Shown piece after piece: positions 1 to 13,000 of a stretch of 64,000 nucleotides of DNA. Both the position numbers and the translations under genes were made by a program. The stretch comes from Megaleporinus macrocephalus. Its lineage: Eukaryota > Chordata > Actinopteri > Characiformes > Anostomidae. The stretch covers positions 36,454,162 through 36,518,161 of the forward strand of contig CM038704.1 of NCBI GenBank assembly GCA_021613375.1, read 5' to 3'. Below the pieces are notes generated by a model. The model did no database searches and was not told the DNA's origin. It saw only the letters and a program-made list of their open reading frames with translations. The first letter of the stretch is position 1. Each line of letters opens with the position of its first letter.

Positions 1-9
1 TCAAATTTG

Positions 10-10
<1 letters not shown>

Positions 11-68
<58 letters not shown>
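11..68. repeat. (TA)n microsatellite
   Basis: About 29 uninterrupted TA units at the left edge. Confidence 0.97.
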
Positions 69-69
<1 letters not shown>

Positions 70-1351
70 TGCAAATACTTGATATATAGTCTGGCCCTGC
101 AGCATAATTCTATGTGCTTTCTCAGGAGGTATGAGGTGGGAGAATATGCATACTAAGGGGATATATGTGATAAGAGCCCTTGTAGAACAGAGGTTGACTC
201 GAAATGAGCGAGCGGGCCACATCAGGCCAGATCAGGCACTTTAACACAGAGCTAAAATAACCAGCCCTGCTCTCTTTTAGATGCAGAATCCCCATTAACC
301 CAGGTGGTACAGCCCAGAAAACGAATACAAAAAAAAAAATCACCTCGTTACACTTTGTAGAGTGCAAGACATTCATTGATAAATTTTGGCTTTTGCTTTT
401 ATCAGAACGCATCTGAAAACCTTTGTATTTGGAACATAAAGTCAGATTTAATATGCAGTCGTACCAAAACTTTTAAGCACCAATGGTCAAATTGTATGTC
501 TTGTAGAGTTAAGTCAACACAATCTCTACAGAATCTCTACAGGGTGAAGAAAATACTACATAAAATGTAGTGCAAATAAAATAAATATAAATCATGGTTT
601 AAAATTGCAGTGTATGTTACATAAAGAGTCATTGTACCCACAAAGGTATGTGCATTTGTGTTTCAAGTGCATTCCTGAACAAGTCTGGATTGATCTACTG
701 GTGTCCTATGGATCCCTGAACAACGCTTTGGCAGTTGCACCAGACCACAAGCAGGGCGTGTTTGTGTGCACCAAGCACAGCATATCCACGGTCGCAATCG
801 GTCGGGCTACGAGGGTAAAGCCTCATACAGTGTTCGATAATAGAGTTTGCGGCTGCCAGTTCAGTCTCAGTCGAAAGCACTGCTCACACTTTCCCCATTA
901 CACTCCAAACAAACAACAACAAAGTACACACAAACACAGGAAAACCAGGAAGAGGGAACGGGCTTCCGAGGGACATGACACAGGCTTTCGGAATGCTGTG
1001 TCCATGCAAGGGAAATACCATGTTGAAATGACTTTGGTTTTGTGAGCCCTCAAGGGCTATTGTCTGAACAGATTCGCACGCCAGCGTGACCGTTTGAGAA
1101 ATGCTCTGACCCTGTGCGCTCGGACACTGACGCCAGGCCTCATTCAGTCAGAGCTGTAGCCCTGATCAACGTCTAATACCATTAGTGTAATCAGTATCAG
1201 GCCAACTGCAAGCTTTTCAGAAAGCATGGAGTGATCTCAACTCTACTTGCTTACATGTTGCCTGACACTGTGGGACTCGCTGATACACCAGTAGTCTGTA
1301 TATTTCTTGGGTATAGGTAATGGCACGCACACTGTTAGGCACAACAATGCA

Positions 1352-1428
1352 ATTATTTTTTTCTTCTAATGTAACAGATAATATTTTTTTCTTCTAATGT
1401 AACAGATAATATTTTTTTCTTCTAATGC
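1352..1428 (+). repeat. 28-bp tandem repeat, about 2.7 copies
   Basis: cttctaatgtaacagataat recurs with starts at 1363, 1391 and 1419 (third copy broken after cttctaatg), joined by T-runs. Confidence 0.8.
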
Positions 1429-2129
1429 CTCTCAGTTGAAATTTTTATAAATCATATAACATTTACTGACCCAGTAAGCATGCTGAGTCCTGCATTAACC
1501 TCTATACCTACAATAGAGCAGTTTTATGCATTGAAACATTATAGACGTTTTGTGCTCATTCTTTATCATTTGTGTGCACACGTGCTTCCTGTGACAGCTG
1601 ACTATTTGACTTTAAATATGATATGCAAATATGACCAGCACAGTGTGACTGCAGAAACAACTGTAAACTCACTGAACCATCTGGTGAAGTGTCTAATCGT
1701 GCTCCCATGACTGCTGAGTGTGCATTGAGAGTGCCCATACTGTGTGCTAGCGCAGGCTAAAGCTAGCATAACTGCCTAAACAACACACCTAAAGCTGAAA
1801 GTGAGTGAACACACTGCACCAGGGGAAGAAACTCTCGCGTGGAGCTGGTTTGGATTCAACGTTGCTCAAAAGATGGCAATTTGCAGACTTTGTAAATCAC
1901 TGGGAAACTTAAAATGACTTAAAGCACAAATTTTTCAAAATGCTAATTGGAAGGATACAAGCTTCCATCTCTTGTTAACTACATTAGCTTCATAACTTTA
2001 GTGGAAAACTACAAAAGCAAACACCAGACACCAAAAATGTCTGGGCCAATCAACAGGGCTAATGTGGACAAACGCTGTAATCTGATTTTACATGCTATTC
2101 CTTTAATCAGAGCAGCAGTAAGTACGCTC

Positions 2130-2220
2130 CCTTGGCTTCTCACGAGTTTCCTCTTGGCACCTTTTCAGGGATATTTCCCTCACTACTGTTGCCCTATGCT
2201 TGTTCCTTAGGGACATGGGC
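2130..2220 (+). mobile_element. Diverged copy of the LINE-like 3' end
   Basis: gggatatttccctcactact, gttgccctatgcttgttcct and tagggacat parallel the 'ttttccttgccacc..gcctctggcttgctcactagggg' block at 43930-43960. Very short and diverged. Confidence 0.3.
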
Positions 2221-3289
2221 CTTTTCAGAGCTTTCTGTGTCACACAAGCCTGATGCTAACAGTGCAACACAAGTAACCCGAACCAAATTAAGAAAAAGTG
2301 TATGGATTAGCGTCCTGGACTGTAATGCTATATTAATGAGAAGTGAGGGTGTATAAGGACACGTCCCCGATGGAGTAATATTTAAAGGTTCACGTTTGAT
2401 CATGTCCTCAAACCTGGCATGAAATAAAAACAGCTCGTTACAAAACAGGCTCGTACAGAAGCCGCCCACACATCACAACGCTTCTCCGTGTGCAGCCAGC
2501 AAATGATACACAAAGCAATCTAACAAAACTATCAACCCGCAAAACAAAACAAACTGTCATGAACAGCCCATCCATGTGTGATCCATGTTCAATACAGTTT
2601 CTTAGTTGAGACTGTTATAAAATTGTTCAATGCAAAAACAATAACAATCTAATAAAAAAAACCCCACTGGAAATCAATGTTTAGGTGTAACCAAAGTGTT
2701 TAATGTTAAACTTTCCATTCAATAGGGCTTAAGAACTTGGCGATATGATACAGGTCATGAAAGAGGAGTTCTATATACTGCGATACCATAAGCAAAGCAA
2801 TATATTCTGTATTTTATTTTTTTATCTAATTTCAAGAAAACTGTCTCAAGTTCTATTCGGACCAGATTCGTTTTACTTGCGGAGGTGCAATTATCATTTG
2901 CACTTCTCAGTGATTTTTACCCAGTCTAATTGCACTGTCAGTCATTTTACTGATTAAGCAATTCTGATTGTGGAATCTGTAACACTCTGCCACAAACATA
3001 ACCTACATTTGTGTAAATATACACAAGTGTTTCACAATTTTCTCAAGTTTGGAGACCCTCTAGAAGGCATTTAGTTTTACCATGCACAGCTCATGTACCC
3101 TAGATAGTTTAAATCTGTGACAAACCTCAGGTGCTGTACACTCAAACCCCAAGGTGCGAAGCTTCTGGTAGCTTTAGGCAAGTCATTTTGTAGCATAGCC
3201 TAAAGTCTACATGCATGTTATAAATTTGTAGCCTGCCAAACTAAAATGTCAGTAATAAGTGGGCTGTAAGATCATAATCCTCTACTTTA

Positions 3290-3395
3290 TTTGTGGTCAC
3301 AAGACACTGTAGACTAGATTTTTAGCTGGTGGATTATTTTTAGTCCAGCAGTAACACTAAGGTGTTTAAAAACAGTACTGCTGGTTCGCTCTGTG
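3290..3395. mobile_element. Fragment of the palindromic 'CACCGATCAG' family
   Basis: Contains ggtggattatttttagtcca and gcagtaacactaaggtgttt followed by aaaaacagtactgctgg, the interior block seen in the family. Both ends are missing. Confidence 0.45.
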
Positions 3396-5284
3396 CAGCC
3401 ATGTATTATGCAGTTTTTTGTAGAGGTGATGGCAAATCAAGCAGCCACTATCATCTCAGTCGTTTATTTGCAGAGTTCTTCTTCCCTGTAAACCAGTCAT
3501 ACATTTGACAGTAGTTCTGTAGCAAGTTACATAACCTCCCCATGTAAAATTAACCCCATCCAACAAGGACGTTATTATAAACCTGCCTGTGCTTACTTTA
3601 TCTCCATTGTTTCAGTGCAAATAGTTTGCTTTATTAATTAGCGCCGACATCTTCATTCCTTCATCATCGTTGGTGTAAAGTTAGTAGCTAACTGGCTGGT
3701 CATTTTCTAGGAACCTTAGCAGAGGTAGGATAATGAATGGATGTTTTAGAACTTTATAATTATTACTATTATTGAATAACAATTACTCCACCACGTGTGA
3801 CTAAATATTTCTGAACGGTTGCTTGCATTAACAGTGCAATGATACTGAACTACTGTATCAGCTGATACCCTGAGTTCAGATACTAGAATCTGGGAGAAAA
3901 AAAGTTGGATAATTTCCAAACATCGTCTTCAATAGTATCTATGTTTTAACGCACTGTGCCCGGTTTGGATATGTGTCAGTTACTGTGTAGCCTGCAGGGC
4001 TCATCGAGCTTTTCAGTTGGTGGTTCCCACACTTCCCCAGTGTGTACTCGGCCAGTGGAGCAGACCAGTCGTCCCAACAGCATTAATATTGATTCTGCAG
4101 GCTGGCACTGGTTTGGCAAGGGCTGGCTAGCATCACTTGACCCATCTACAATGTTGATATGAGCCACACAGTCATTGTGACAGACTGTAAAACACTAAAG
4201 GAGGTGTAGTGGGCCATTTGACTTCTATGGTTCCTTTTTTATAAAATGCTATAAAAGTGTTATGATCCACACAATCACTTTGACAGATTGTAATACATAA
4301 CAGGAAATATAGGGGGCGATATGGTGTCTTTATAACGTTCTTATGATCTACACTGTCATTCTGGTTGTAATACACTTCAGGAGGAATAGGGGGCTAACAC
4401 TATTTTGTTGCACCACAAACAAAACCACTTGTTTCAAAAGAAACAAGAATGAAGTCATAAATGAGGGAGGACAAAGTGACAAGACAAAGTAAGAGAAATG
4501 CCAGAAGATACAAAAGTGCGCACACACGTTTGGGAGAAGGGAACTAAAACAAGGGAATCTATTGCCATTTTACAAACCATGCTTTTATTTTAGTCCCAGT
4601 GTGCCTCCATATACAACTGCATGTAGCCAAATTGCAGAATTTAAGATTCACCCGATTTCTCCAATGCCTTTGGAACACAGTCAAGACTTTAGCTTTGCCA
4701 TGGGATACAAGTTTCTCCCATTGTGAGAAAAAACGTGCTCTACAGAGCGATCAGCTGTTCCCCGCAGGGCCCAAGTGTATAGAAACGATTGCTATGGAAA
4801 CGAAACAGCAGGACAGACCCAAACCACATCAACACACCAACGCAGGGCAACGACTCCAGGAACGGTGGCCTGAGGCCAGCTGAGAAGTCAAGCGAAGTGT
4901 GGTTAATAGATCCTTCTTATATGAGACTTTTTCCTCCTGCTTCTGTAAACATGCTTAGGACCTGGTTTGGTTCAGGATGTTTAAGAGAACAGCCAGTCTA
5001 CACATAAGCAAACAGAAAACATCCAACACTAACTGCCACCTCACGGCAAATCGGCATATCACCCCATGAGTGACACAGGGTTGACAAACATGCCTAAATA
5101 CATAAGACATGCTGCAAAGACTACTTCTGACTTTGCATATGTACACATGAATCCTAATACCCATCTAATGTAGACAGCGGAGGCATGTATTCATTCAAAT
5201 ACTAATCTCAGAATTAGACACAGAAAAAAGATTCAGACCATAGCTACTCAAGAATGTGCAAAAACATTTATCAATTACATCAGG

Positions 5285-5535
5285 GGAAAAAGAGCAGCAC
5301 TGATCCACTCACACCAGCACGACACACACACCAGCAAGCCTCACTGCAGTGCTCACTGCACCTGCCACCCAAATACTATCTTCTCTGTGGTGGTTGACCA
5401 ATGAAGAAAAAGGTAACAAAGTAAGCAGAGAAACTACAGTCTGTAACCACAGAACTACAAAGTGGGGATGATAAACTCAGCAATGAGTGTAGAAACAAGG
5501 AGGTGGATTTCTTGGTGATCGGTGCATATACAAAC
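5285..5535. mobile_element. Right-half copy of the palindromic 'CACCGATCAG' family
   Basis: Contains tgatccactcacaccagcac, ctgcagtgctcactgcac, tctctgtggtgg, agaactacaaagtg and the terminal aggaggtgg..ggtgatcggtg, in the same order as the copy at 39800-40012. Confidence 0.6.
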
Positions 5536-5879
5536 TGCAGGATTCACTGGCTGAAGCAGACTGCAGATGCAATATGTTAAACTGACAACAGCAGCAGTGC
5601 CCTTGCCAAGGTCATACAGCTACATCTCTCCCTCTTTCTTCTCTTTCTCCCCCCTCCGGCTACTGTTCCCAGTCTTTCCCGCTTTGCCTGCGTTTCTGTG
5701 CTTCTGCCTCATTGTCCTCTCCAGTGCTAGAAATTTCTACACATCTCTCACGCTCCCTCTTCATTCTCTTTGTAAACAGTTACCATCGTGACTGGAGTCC
5801 TCAACACAGAAACATTTGAAACATTTTGAGCAATTAGTTGTCCTACCCTCCACATGATGTGATCATATTGTATGACAAT

Positions 5880-6015
5880 TGTTTCCATTTATCTATCAAT
5901 TCATCAATTCCTCCATCTAACCAACAAACCATTCATTTATTCATCCTTATCCATCAACACCTCCCCCATCCACCTAACTATCCATTTATCCATCCATTCA
6001 TCCATTTAGTTAATC
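5880..6015. repeat. Degenerate (ATCC)n tract
   Basis: Repeated atcca/ccattcat/tccatttatc variants. The 61-codon frame over it is an artefact. Confidence 0.8.
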
Positions 6016-7338
6016 AATTATAGAAGTAATTTCTACCGTTATTTGCCGGCCTTGTAGATATTCCATAAACCTGGATTAAAATAGGTGTTTTCAGAACTCA
6101 CAGCGAGTGAATCGACACCATTTTTCATGCATTACTGTGAAGAGGCTATATAGCTGAAGCACACAACACAAATTGATAAGCAAAGTGTTGCCGGTATTAC
6201 ATAACATAGCAAATGTGAGAGTGAGAGAACCATCTCACTTAGGGAAATGAGAAATCAGAGCCAGCTGTGACTTCTCTCCCTCCCCAACCTGGGGCTCATC
6301 ATTTTACCAGCACACTGCATGCAAATCTCACTGTCTTTAACCACTTCATGTCCAGTTGGTGTAAAAGCTTGACCTATTTCAGCTTTGAGCATTTGCCATT
6401 ATTTCCTACATATGTTGCATCATGCGTTTTACGAACATGGCATGTTAAACACCTCAAGAACCTCTACACAACAATTTGTTGATATAATTTCATATCACTG
6501 ATAATCAATAAATATCAATAAATAATGCATATCAATGCTATCTTCAAAAATAGCTAGCTATACACAAAAATCTTCAAAAGTCGCATACTACCACCTAGGG
6601 TAGTTCAAGCCTTTGCTGCTATACTTAAAATTTGGAATTCCGTTACCCATTAAAAGTTTGATCCTAAAAATGACTGGAACTTTTTAACGCCAAAGAAGAG
6701 TAGAGTAAACCATCAGTTTAAAGCCTATTGCGACAAGTTCACTGTATAACTTCTAACACTTCACAAGGCAGAAAATGTCCTTCCATGTCCAAGCCTCAGA
6801 GGCTCCTTATTTAGCATGAACCAGGCATATGGGTTACACAACCCAACAGCTAAGCCCAGGAAACACCAATCACACCAACAGGAATTTAACGAATCCTGAA
6901 AGCTGCCAAAGGTCAGAGGCTATTTATAAGCCCAGCCTCTGACCAGCAACAGCCAAAGACACGACTAACGGCGGTTAGCTGAAGATACAGACAGAAAAAA
7001 TAAATAAAAGAGAGATAACAAGTGGGTGTGTACACTGCCTGTCTGTTGTTGTGAAACTTAATCTAATAATAATAATAAAAAAATAATTTAATACAAGTGA
7101 ACAAGGCATCTGACACAGAATGACCCTCTCGCCCTAAGATCTTCAGTTTTGTGCCTTTAGCAGATAAAGTATTACACAAAAACAGATTAAAGTGACAGAG
7201 GGCAGAGTAAGGTCGTTTTGGGGTCTCTTACATAAGAGACTTGATTGCTGGCCCTGAACCAGTATCTGTTAGAATATCATTTCATCATTTAACAAACCCA
7301 GTCTCTATCTCTGTGTTTCTAATGGCGTGCACGCTGTA

Positions 7339-7370
7339 CAGAGAGAGAGAGAGAGAAAAAAAAAAAAAAC
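7339..7370. repeat. (GA)n plus poly-A
   Basis: gagagagagagagagaaaa followed by an A run. Confidence 0.85.
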
Positions 7371-7791
7371 AATCGTTCATTTCACAGTTGGATTCAAGCC
7401 TTCATTGTGTTCTTCAGGACAGAGAGGCTACTATAGAGCTTTCACATCACGTTCTGGGAAGATGGTGCAAACTACACAGCACCATGCACATTTTATATAA
7501 AAGCCAATACCATACATTAAATATTGGGGGGTGGGTGGTTTGGCAAAAACAGCACATGATGATACATGACATACATTACTATATTTTGTTTTACTGTTTT
7601 TTAAAAGTTAACAGAATCTGCAGCTTCTCATAAAACATAAGTAAAAAAAATAAATAATCCTACAACTACAATAATATTCAGTATTTTACAAACTTCACTG
7701 CATTAAAGTAAATAAAACAGCATTAATTTTGCTCAATGTGCAATAAAAAAAAGAAGTAAATCTGTGTACTTTAAGTACCAACAATTTCCAC

Positions 7792-7930
7792 TAGAGATGG
7801 ACCGATCAGGGTTTTTGAGGCCGATTCCAATCGCCGATCACCTTTGAGCGCGACCGGACGATAGCTGATAATGATAGAGGGCGGGGTTATGCGCCACGGC
7901 AGGGCTACATATAGTTATTAGCGCAAGCAA
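7792..7930 (+). mobile_element. hAT-like terminal fragment
   Basis: Starts tagagatggaccgatcaggg and continues with GCCGAT/CGATCA-type motifs, resembling fish DNA transposons that open TAGGGATGCACCGATC. No opposite end was located. Confidence 0.35.
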
Positions 7931-8539
7931 GTTATAAAACATTTTTTATGAGCTCATGTGAAACAGCATAATATTTTTAACAAAATCTAAAAGTAAATAA
8001 ACAAAGTAAATTAAACAAACACCCCCAATACTGCAATCATTCGATTTAGACCCTTAATTAAAAAAAAAAACAAAACAACTAATTAAATACAAAAACTGCA
8101 GTCATTAAACGCAGACTCTGGTTATTTTAAACGACAATCTGTAATCATTAAATGTAGATCTTGAATTGTTGCTGTTGTACTGTTCGTACCAGTCAGATCT
8201 GTTCTGCACTGTGTTCTGGGTTGTTTGTTTTGTGCTAGATGCACGTGCTAGCTCTGCTGTTTGCTGATACTCACTGTATTCAGCCTTGTGCAGTGACCTA
8301 TCAGAATAGTAGTGTTAAATGTCTTTGTCTTGGTTCTCCCACGAGACACGTTGATTTTTATAAAATTTTAGAAAAATAAAAAGGGAAAGGGAAAAATTTA
8401 AGACAATTAAGAAAACCTGTGATACGTAAATAAGATGGAAGACAAAAAGGCTAAGAAGAAGAGAATCAAGGAGAGCTAAGAAGAAGAAGAAAATTAAATG
8501 AAATAAATGGTTGGACATTGTGTGATTACACATTACACA

Positions 8540-8625
8540 CTATAGAACCTTTTCGAAAATGGTCCTGGAAGGCCCCAAAAAGGGTTCTGTATATACTATT
8601 ATAGGGTTATAGGGTTCTGCATTTC
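8540..8625. repeat. 'aaagggttct' dispersed fish repeat
   Basis: tatagaaccttttcgaaaat, ggccccaaaaagggttctgt and atagggttatagggttctgc resemble the teleost repeat built of gaaccttttt/aaaaaggttc inverted motifs. Confidence 0.4.
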
Positions 8626-8990
8626 ACCATGGAAAGAAGAAATAAGACATGAATAAATAGCACAGGCATATATAAAACCACTTTCCTCACTAAACAGCCA
8701 TCTTTTTTAATAAAGGGGTACCTAATGTTAGTATTCTCACTATTATGCAGTGTCTTTGTCTCAGTCTGACACGCTGTTGCCATTTGTTCCTTTTATAGAG
8801 TCACTCCGGTCTGAGTCATGATGAGAAACAGTAACATTCTCTGAATTTATCAGCGCATCATGTTGACACCCACGCTGCGGTGTTCTGTGGGCTGGCATGT
8901 ATGTGTTTCTTGAACAAGAACAGTTGACCTGCAAAGAGAGTCCAGGAGAGTAAGAGAGGCTACCAAAGGCCAGTGTGTCTAATTTTTACA

Positions 8991-9000
<10 letters not shown>

Positions 9001-9040
<40 letters not shown>
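9001..9040. repeat. (CA)20 microsatellite
   Basis: Twenty CA units, preceded by tatatata. Confidence 0.95.
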
Positions 9041-9042
<2 letters not shown>

Positions 9043-12000
9043 CTCCCCTCCCCCTCCTCACTTGGCCTTAAAGTTTATTGTCGTCAATGATGTTTTGCTA
9101 CTATTTTTGTAGTATTTCCTTGCAGAGCTGACAAGCTTTATCACCTCGTCAGGTACAAAGCAGTATTACGAGACAGGCTGATTTTACTGGTTAGCATGCT
9201 AACTTCAGTAGATATTTCTGTAACACAATACATCAACGATATTCACACGTCATCAAAGTTGTTCCTTCACATTCTGTTCAAATTTTGCAATACTTTAAAC
9301 TAAAAGTCAGAAAAATGGCCTGGTATCATTATGATCATTGGAATCATTGTTCAATACTTTTTTGGGTTTCAGTATTGATATTGGAAGAGTAGGTAATATC
9401 GCCATATCTCTAGAGAAGTCACAGTAACATTGACTTATAAAGGCTGGAAGGGCAAAGCCTGCAAAAAAATAGCAAATTACAACAAGCTTTTAACCAGTCA
9501 GCTAGTCTGAAGCCCATTTTCATTCATACTGAGAGATTATTCACACAGCAATCACTTATACAACATGATTATTAGTGGACAGAGGCACGGGCGGCATGTA
9601 AGGAGGTCAGGGCTGCGCTTTAGTAGGTGTTCAACAGAATAACTGCACATTATGGATAACAAAGTTTCAATTTCAGACCTATTTTAGGCCTCTAATGATG
9701 TAACAAACTCAGAAAGTAGGTCAACAGGAAAAATACTGAAAGGCTGCTTCATCGGAGGAAACAGGGAAAATACTGAAGTGAGAAAGCGAAAACATGAGGC
9801 AGATTTATGTCAGCTCGTTTGCTGGGGGAAGAAAAAAATTTTTTACTAGCCTACCCACAATTCATATTCATGGGTCTATGGAATATTTTCAAGGAATCTA
9901 TGCAATCGATGAAAGCTTGAGCTTTTATTAGGTACTCTTTAGATGATTCTTCAGCTTAAACAGGTGCGAGTGTCAGGCAATGACCCTGACCCTGCGTTCC
10001 CAAGCATCAAAGCTCCTTTATCTCTAGTAGGAATACATATCTAAAAGCCAAAAACGGGTACATATTGACTGACAGTGGCGAAGATGAAGTACGTTTCACC
10101 CTGCTCAGTTCCTGCTGGTAATCCCCACATAGCTAATTTGAATAAAGCAATACTTAAATATATCATCATGTTACTATAACTGTAGCCACTTTATAACTAG
10201 GTAAGAGTTTAAGATGTCTTAATATCCGTTGTGTCTCTTTCCCAACAGCTCTGGTGTTGTCCAGGTTCAAATTAAGTGGAATTGACTTTTTAAAAACTTG
10301 GAGTCAAGCATCACCACTGTAGCTCAGTTCCTGAGAGTGTTTTCTCAGTACTCGGCATGCAGCTGTTATTTTAAATGAAACAGGAATAGGCTGTAGCTAC
10401 AATCTGTATGGGCTACATTTGATGTAGCATAATGGATGAAGTGTTTTCTATGGTGAGTCAACAAAGAACAAGATTTCTAAAATCACTCTGTGTGAGTCTG
10501 GCTTTAGAAACACTTAACTACAGCTCATCCAGCCTAAAAGACTTCTTAAATGCATTAGCCTCTGTTGAAACTACTGTCTAAAGAGACAGGTGAGGGCCAA
10601 ATCCACAAAACATACTCACAGCTGTACAGAAGCCTGCTCTCGACTGCCACATGCTCTTCTCGACTGCCACACTACTCAAGCCAAAGTAACCAATGTAGTT
10701 AGCATAGTCAGCTAACGTATGTCATTTAACTTTTCTAAATTAAGGATTTATCTGCTTTTGAACATTGTTATGCTTTTACACGAACAAGCAATGTTACAAT
10801 AGTACATGCCTGGTGCTCATTTTCAGTATGTATTAACAAAGAACTGCCTTAAAACTTGAAAACTGAGCCACTAGTGATGCTGGATCTTTGACAAAGATGA
10901 AAAGAAGCAATTATACTGCACTACCAAGACTGCAGTGCTGCTGAATTGTGTGGGAAAACTCTTCTGCTCTGTGTCCAGGAAAACAAAGTGTTTCTGAAAA
11001 AAAGAGTGTTTACTGAAGGCTCAGGCTTTCTAGATCGGAGATTCCCTGCCACATGGAATCACACACATCAGTTCTGCTTAAACAGGTTGGGTGACTTCAT
11101 CTCTAAACAGCTCGAGGCGTGTACTTCTGTAAGAAAACTACACAAAACCACACAACAATTACACAAAAGGAAAGTACGTCCCGCCCCACAGGACACTGAA
11201 AGCCAGCTGCAGAGAAAATTGTGGCAAAAAAGGTCAAGTAGAACAGAAACAAATGCTTGGATGTAACACTGCATACTTCATATTACTTCATATACGCAGT
11301 ATATTAAAAACATTGATTATTGAATAAAGATTGGCCTGTGTTACTTTAAATACAATACAGAGACAGGGAGAAAGAAGAGAGACATTTGTCTAGAGCACAG
11401 GATCCCAACCTGCCCAACATGCCCACGGGATCCCAACCTGCCCAGGATTATGATACCACAACACACAGAACCGCCCCCCAACCGATCATCAAACCCCACG
11501 AAGTGATTTTCTTCACTGTTTTAGTGCCGTGATTATGTTTAACATAATGATTTAAGCAAAGGCATATTAATAAAAGCTATTATAATAATATTAATCCTAA
11601 TATTTCTGCTAATAATGAGTGGACTTAAGCAGATATGCTAACTCCTCATTCTTATTAGCTGTATCAATCAATCCACAGCCCAGTACAGTGGCTTGCACTA
11701 CCAGCATGCCCAGTCAGCATGGCCAAAGACATTCATACTTCTAGACTGTGTTTACACATGTTAGGTTTGGTTAGATATAAATCAACCCAATAAGTGCTTG
11801 TTTTTGTGCGTTGTGTGTCCAATCCTCTCACTGAAGTAGCCCTGTATTATCTGTAGTTATCACCCGGCACCTGGCTTATCTCATCAATACTCTAATACTA
11901 AACTAGGTCTGTTGGTGATAATAAGCAACTATCAGTCTTGAGAAGACTGCAGCTCTCTGAAAAGCAGAAATGGCTTTCAGTTGCTGACCAAAGCTGTTAG

Positions 12001-12596
12001 CTAACCTCAGGGTACAGTGTGATCACACTCCTGCAGCTCTCTGCGGGGATGCAGTGAAGTTAGTCTCTGACAGCCTGAGGCTCATCTGCAGCTTGATTGC
12101 AGGCTAGCATCACAAACACCCTGTTATTGGCTGGAAGTGCTGCAGTAATTTTATGTTTTCAGATTTAATAGTTAGTTTAGAACGCTTAGAACACCACTGA
12201 GCTGTTAATTAACACCTTTAGGCGGCCGGTTTACTTGATATCTAATACATAAAAGAAGTAAACGTAAATATATCATGCACACAAAGCTGCCAGGTCACGA
12301 GCATTCACTGGGCGCAGGCATTGTTCTGACCAAAGCACAGCCTATATTTAGCGCGATCACTGCAGCACAACTCTTAAGCTGGAATAATAACAAGCGTGAC
12401 AGTTTTGCCTGGTGAAGGTGGAAAAAAAACATCTCACGCTTTTCAGCACTCTGCTAATTCCCAAATCCTTCCTGATGCAGCAAAATAACTGAATCGTTGG
12501 TTTAGCTAGAGGTTTACAGGCGGAGGTGCTGTGGCTATACTGTGATTACGCACTTCTTTTACTGGAAAGGAGAGTGGGCGAAAGGCCATGCATGAC

Positions 12597-12690
12597 AGGA
12601 GAGAGCGAGAGAGAGAGCGAGAAAGAAAATGAAAGAGAAAGAAAGAGAGAGAAAAAAAGAGAGAAAGAGAGAGCGAGAGAGAAACATTGA
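12597..12690. repeat. (GA)n-rich purine tract
   Basis: Degenerate gagagagcgagag and gaaagaaag runs on the plus strand. The 85-codon minus-strand S/L/F-rich frame is low complexity. Confidence 0.9.
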
Positions 12691-12960
12691 TTATGGAGAT
12701 GCAAGAAAAGTTAATTATACTAATGTAAACATATGATTTACATCTATTATACTGAATGTACACTTACTGCAATGAGCAAGACACACAGAAATCATGTGCA
12801 GCTGGCATCAAAGGTATTTTTTTAGATTATTTTTACATTTGTTTGTCCCACTAAAAGCAAAGCTTTTTTTTCTTCCATATATGTGCTACATTGTTTTAAA
12901 AGAAGAGGTGACAAATGTGGGAGAGCACAAGATAAGAATCACATCAAACTGGATCTGTCT

Positions 12961-13000
12961 GTATGTGTGTATGTATGTATGTATGTATGTATGTATGTAT
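12961..13000. repeat. (GTAT)n microsatellite
   Basis: About ten GTAT units. Apparent VCMYVCMY coding is an artefact. Confidence 0.95.

Noticed and set aside
605..1045. 146-codon plus-strand frame
   Set aside because: No domain, biased low-complexity C-terminus, and no splice signals or similarity recognised. It sits inside the inferred intron.
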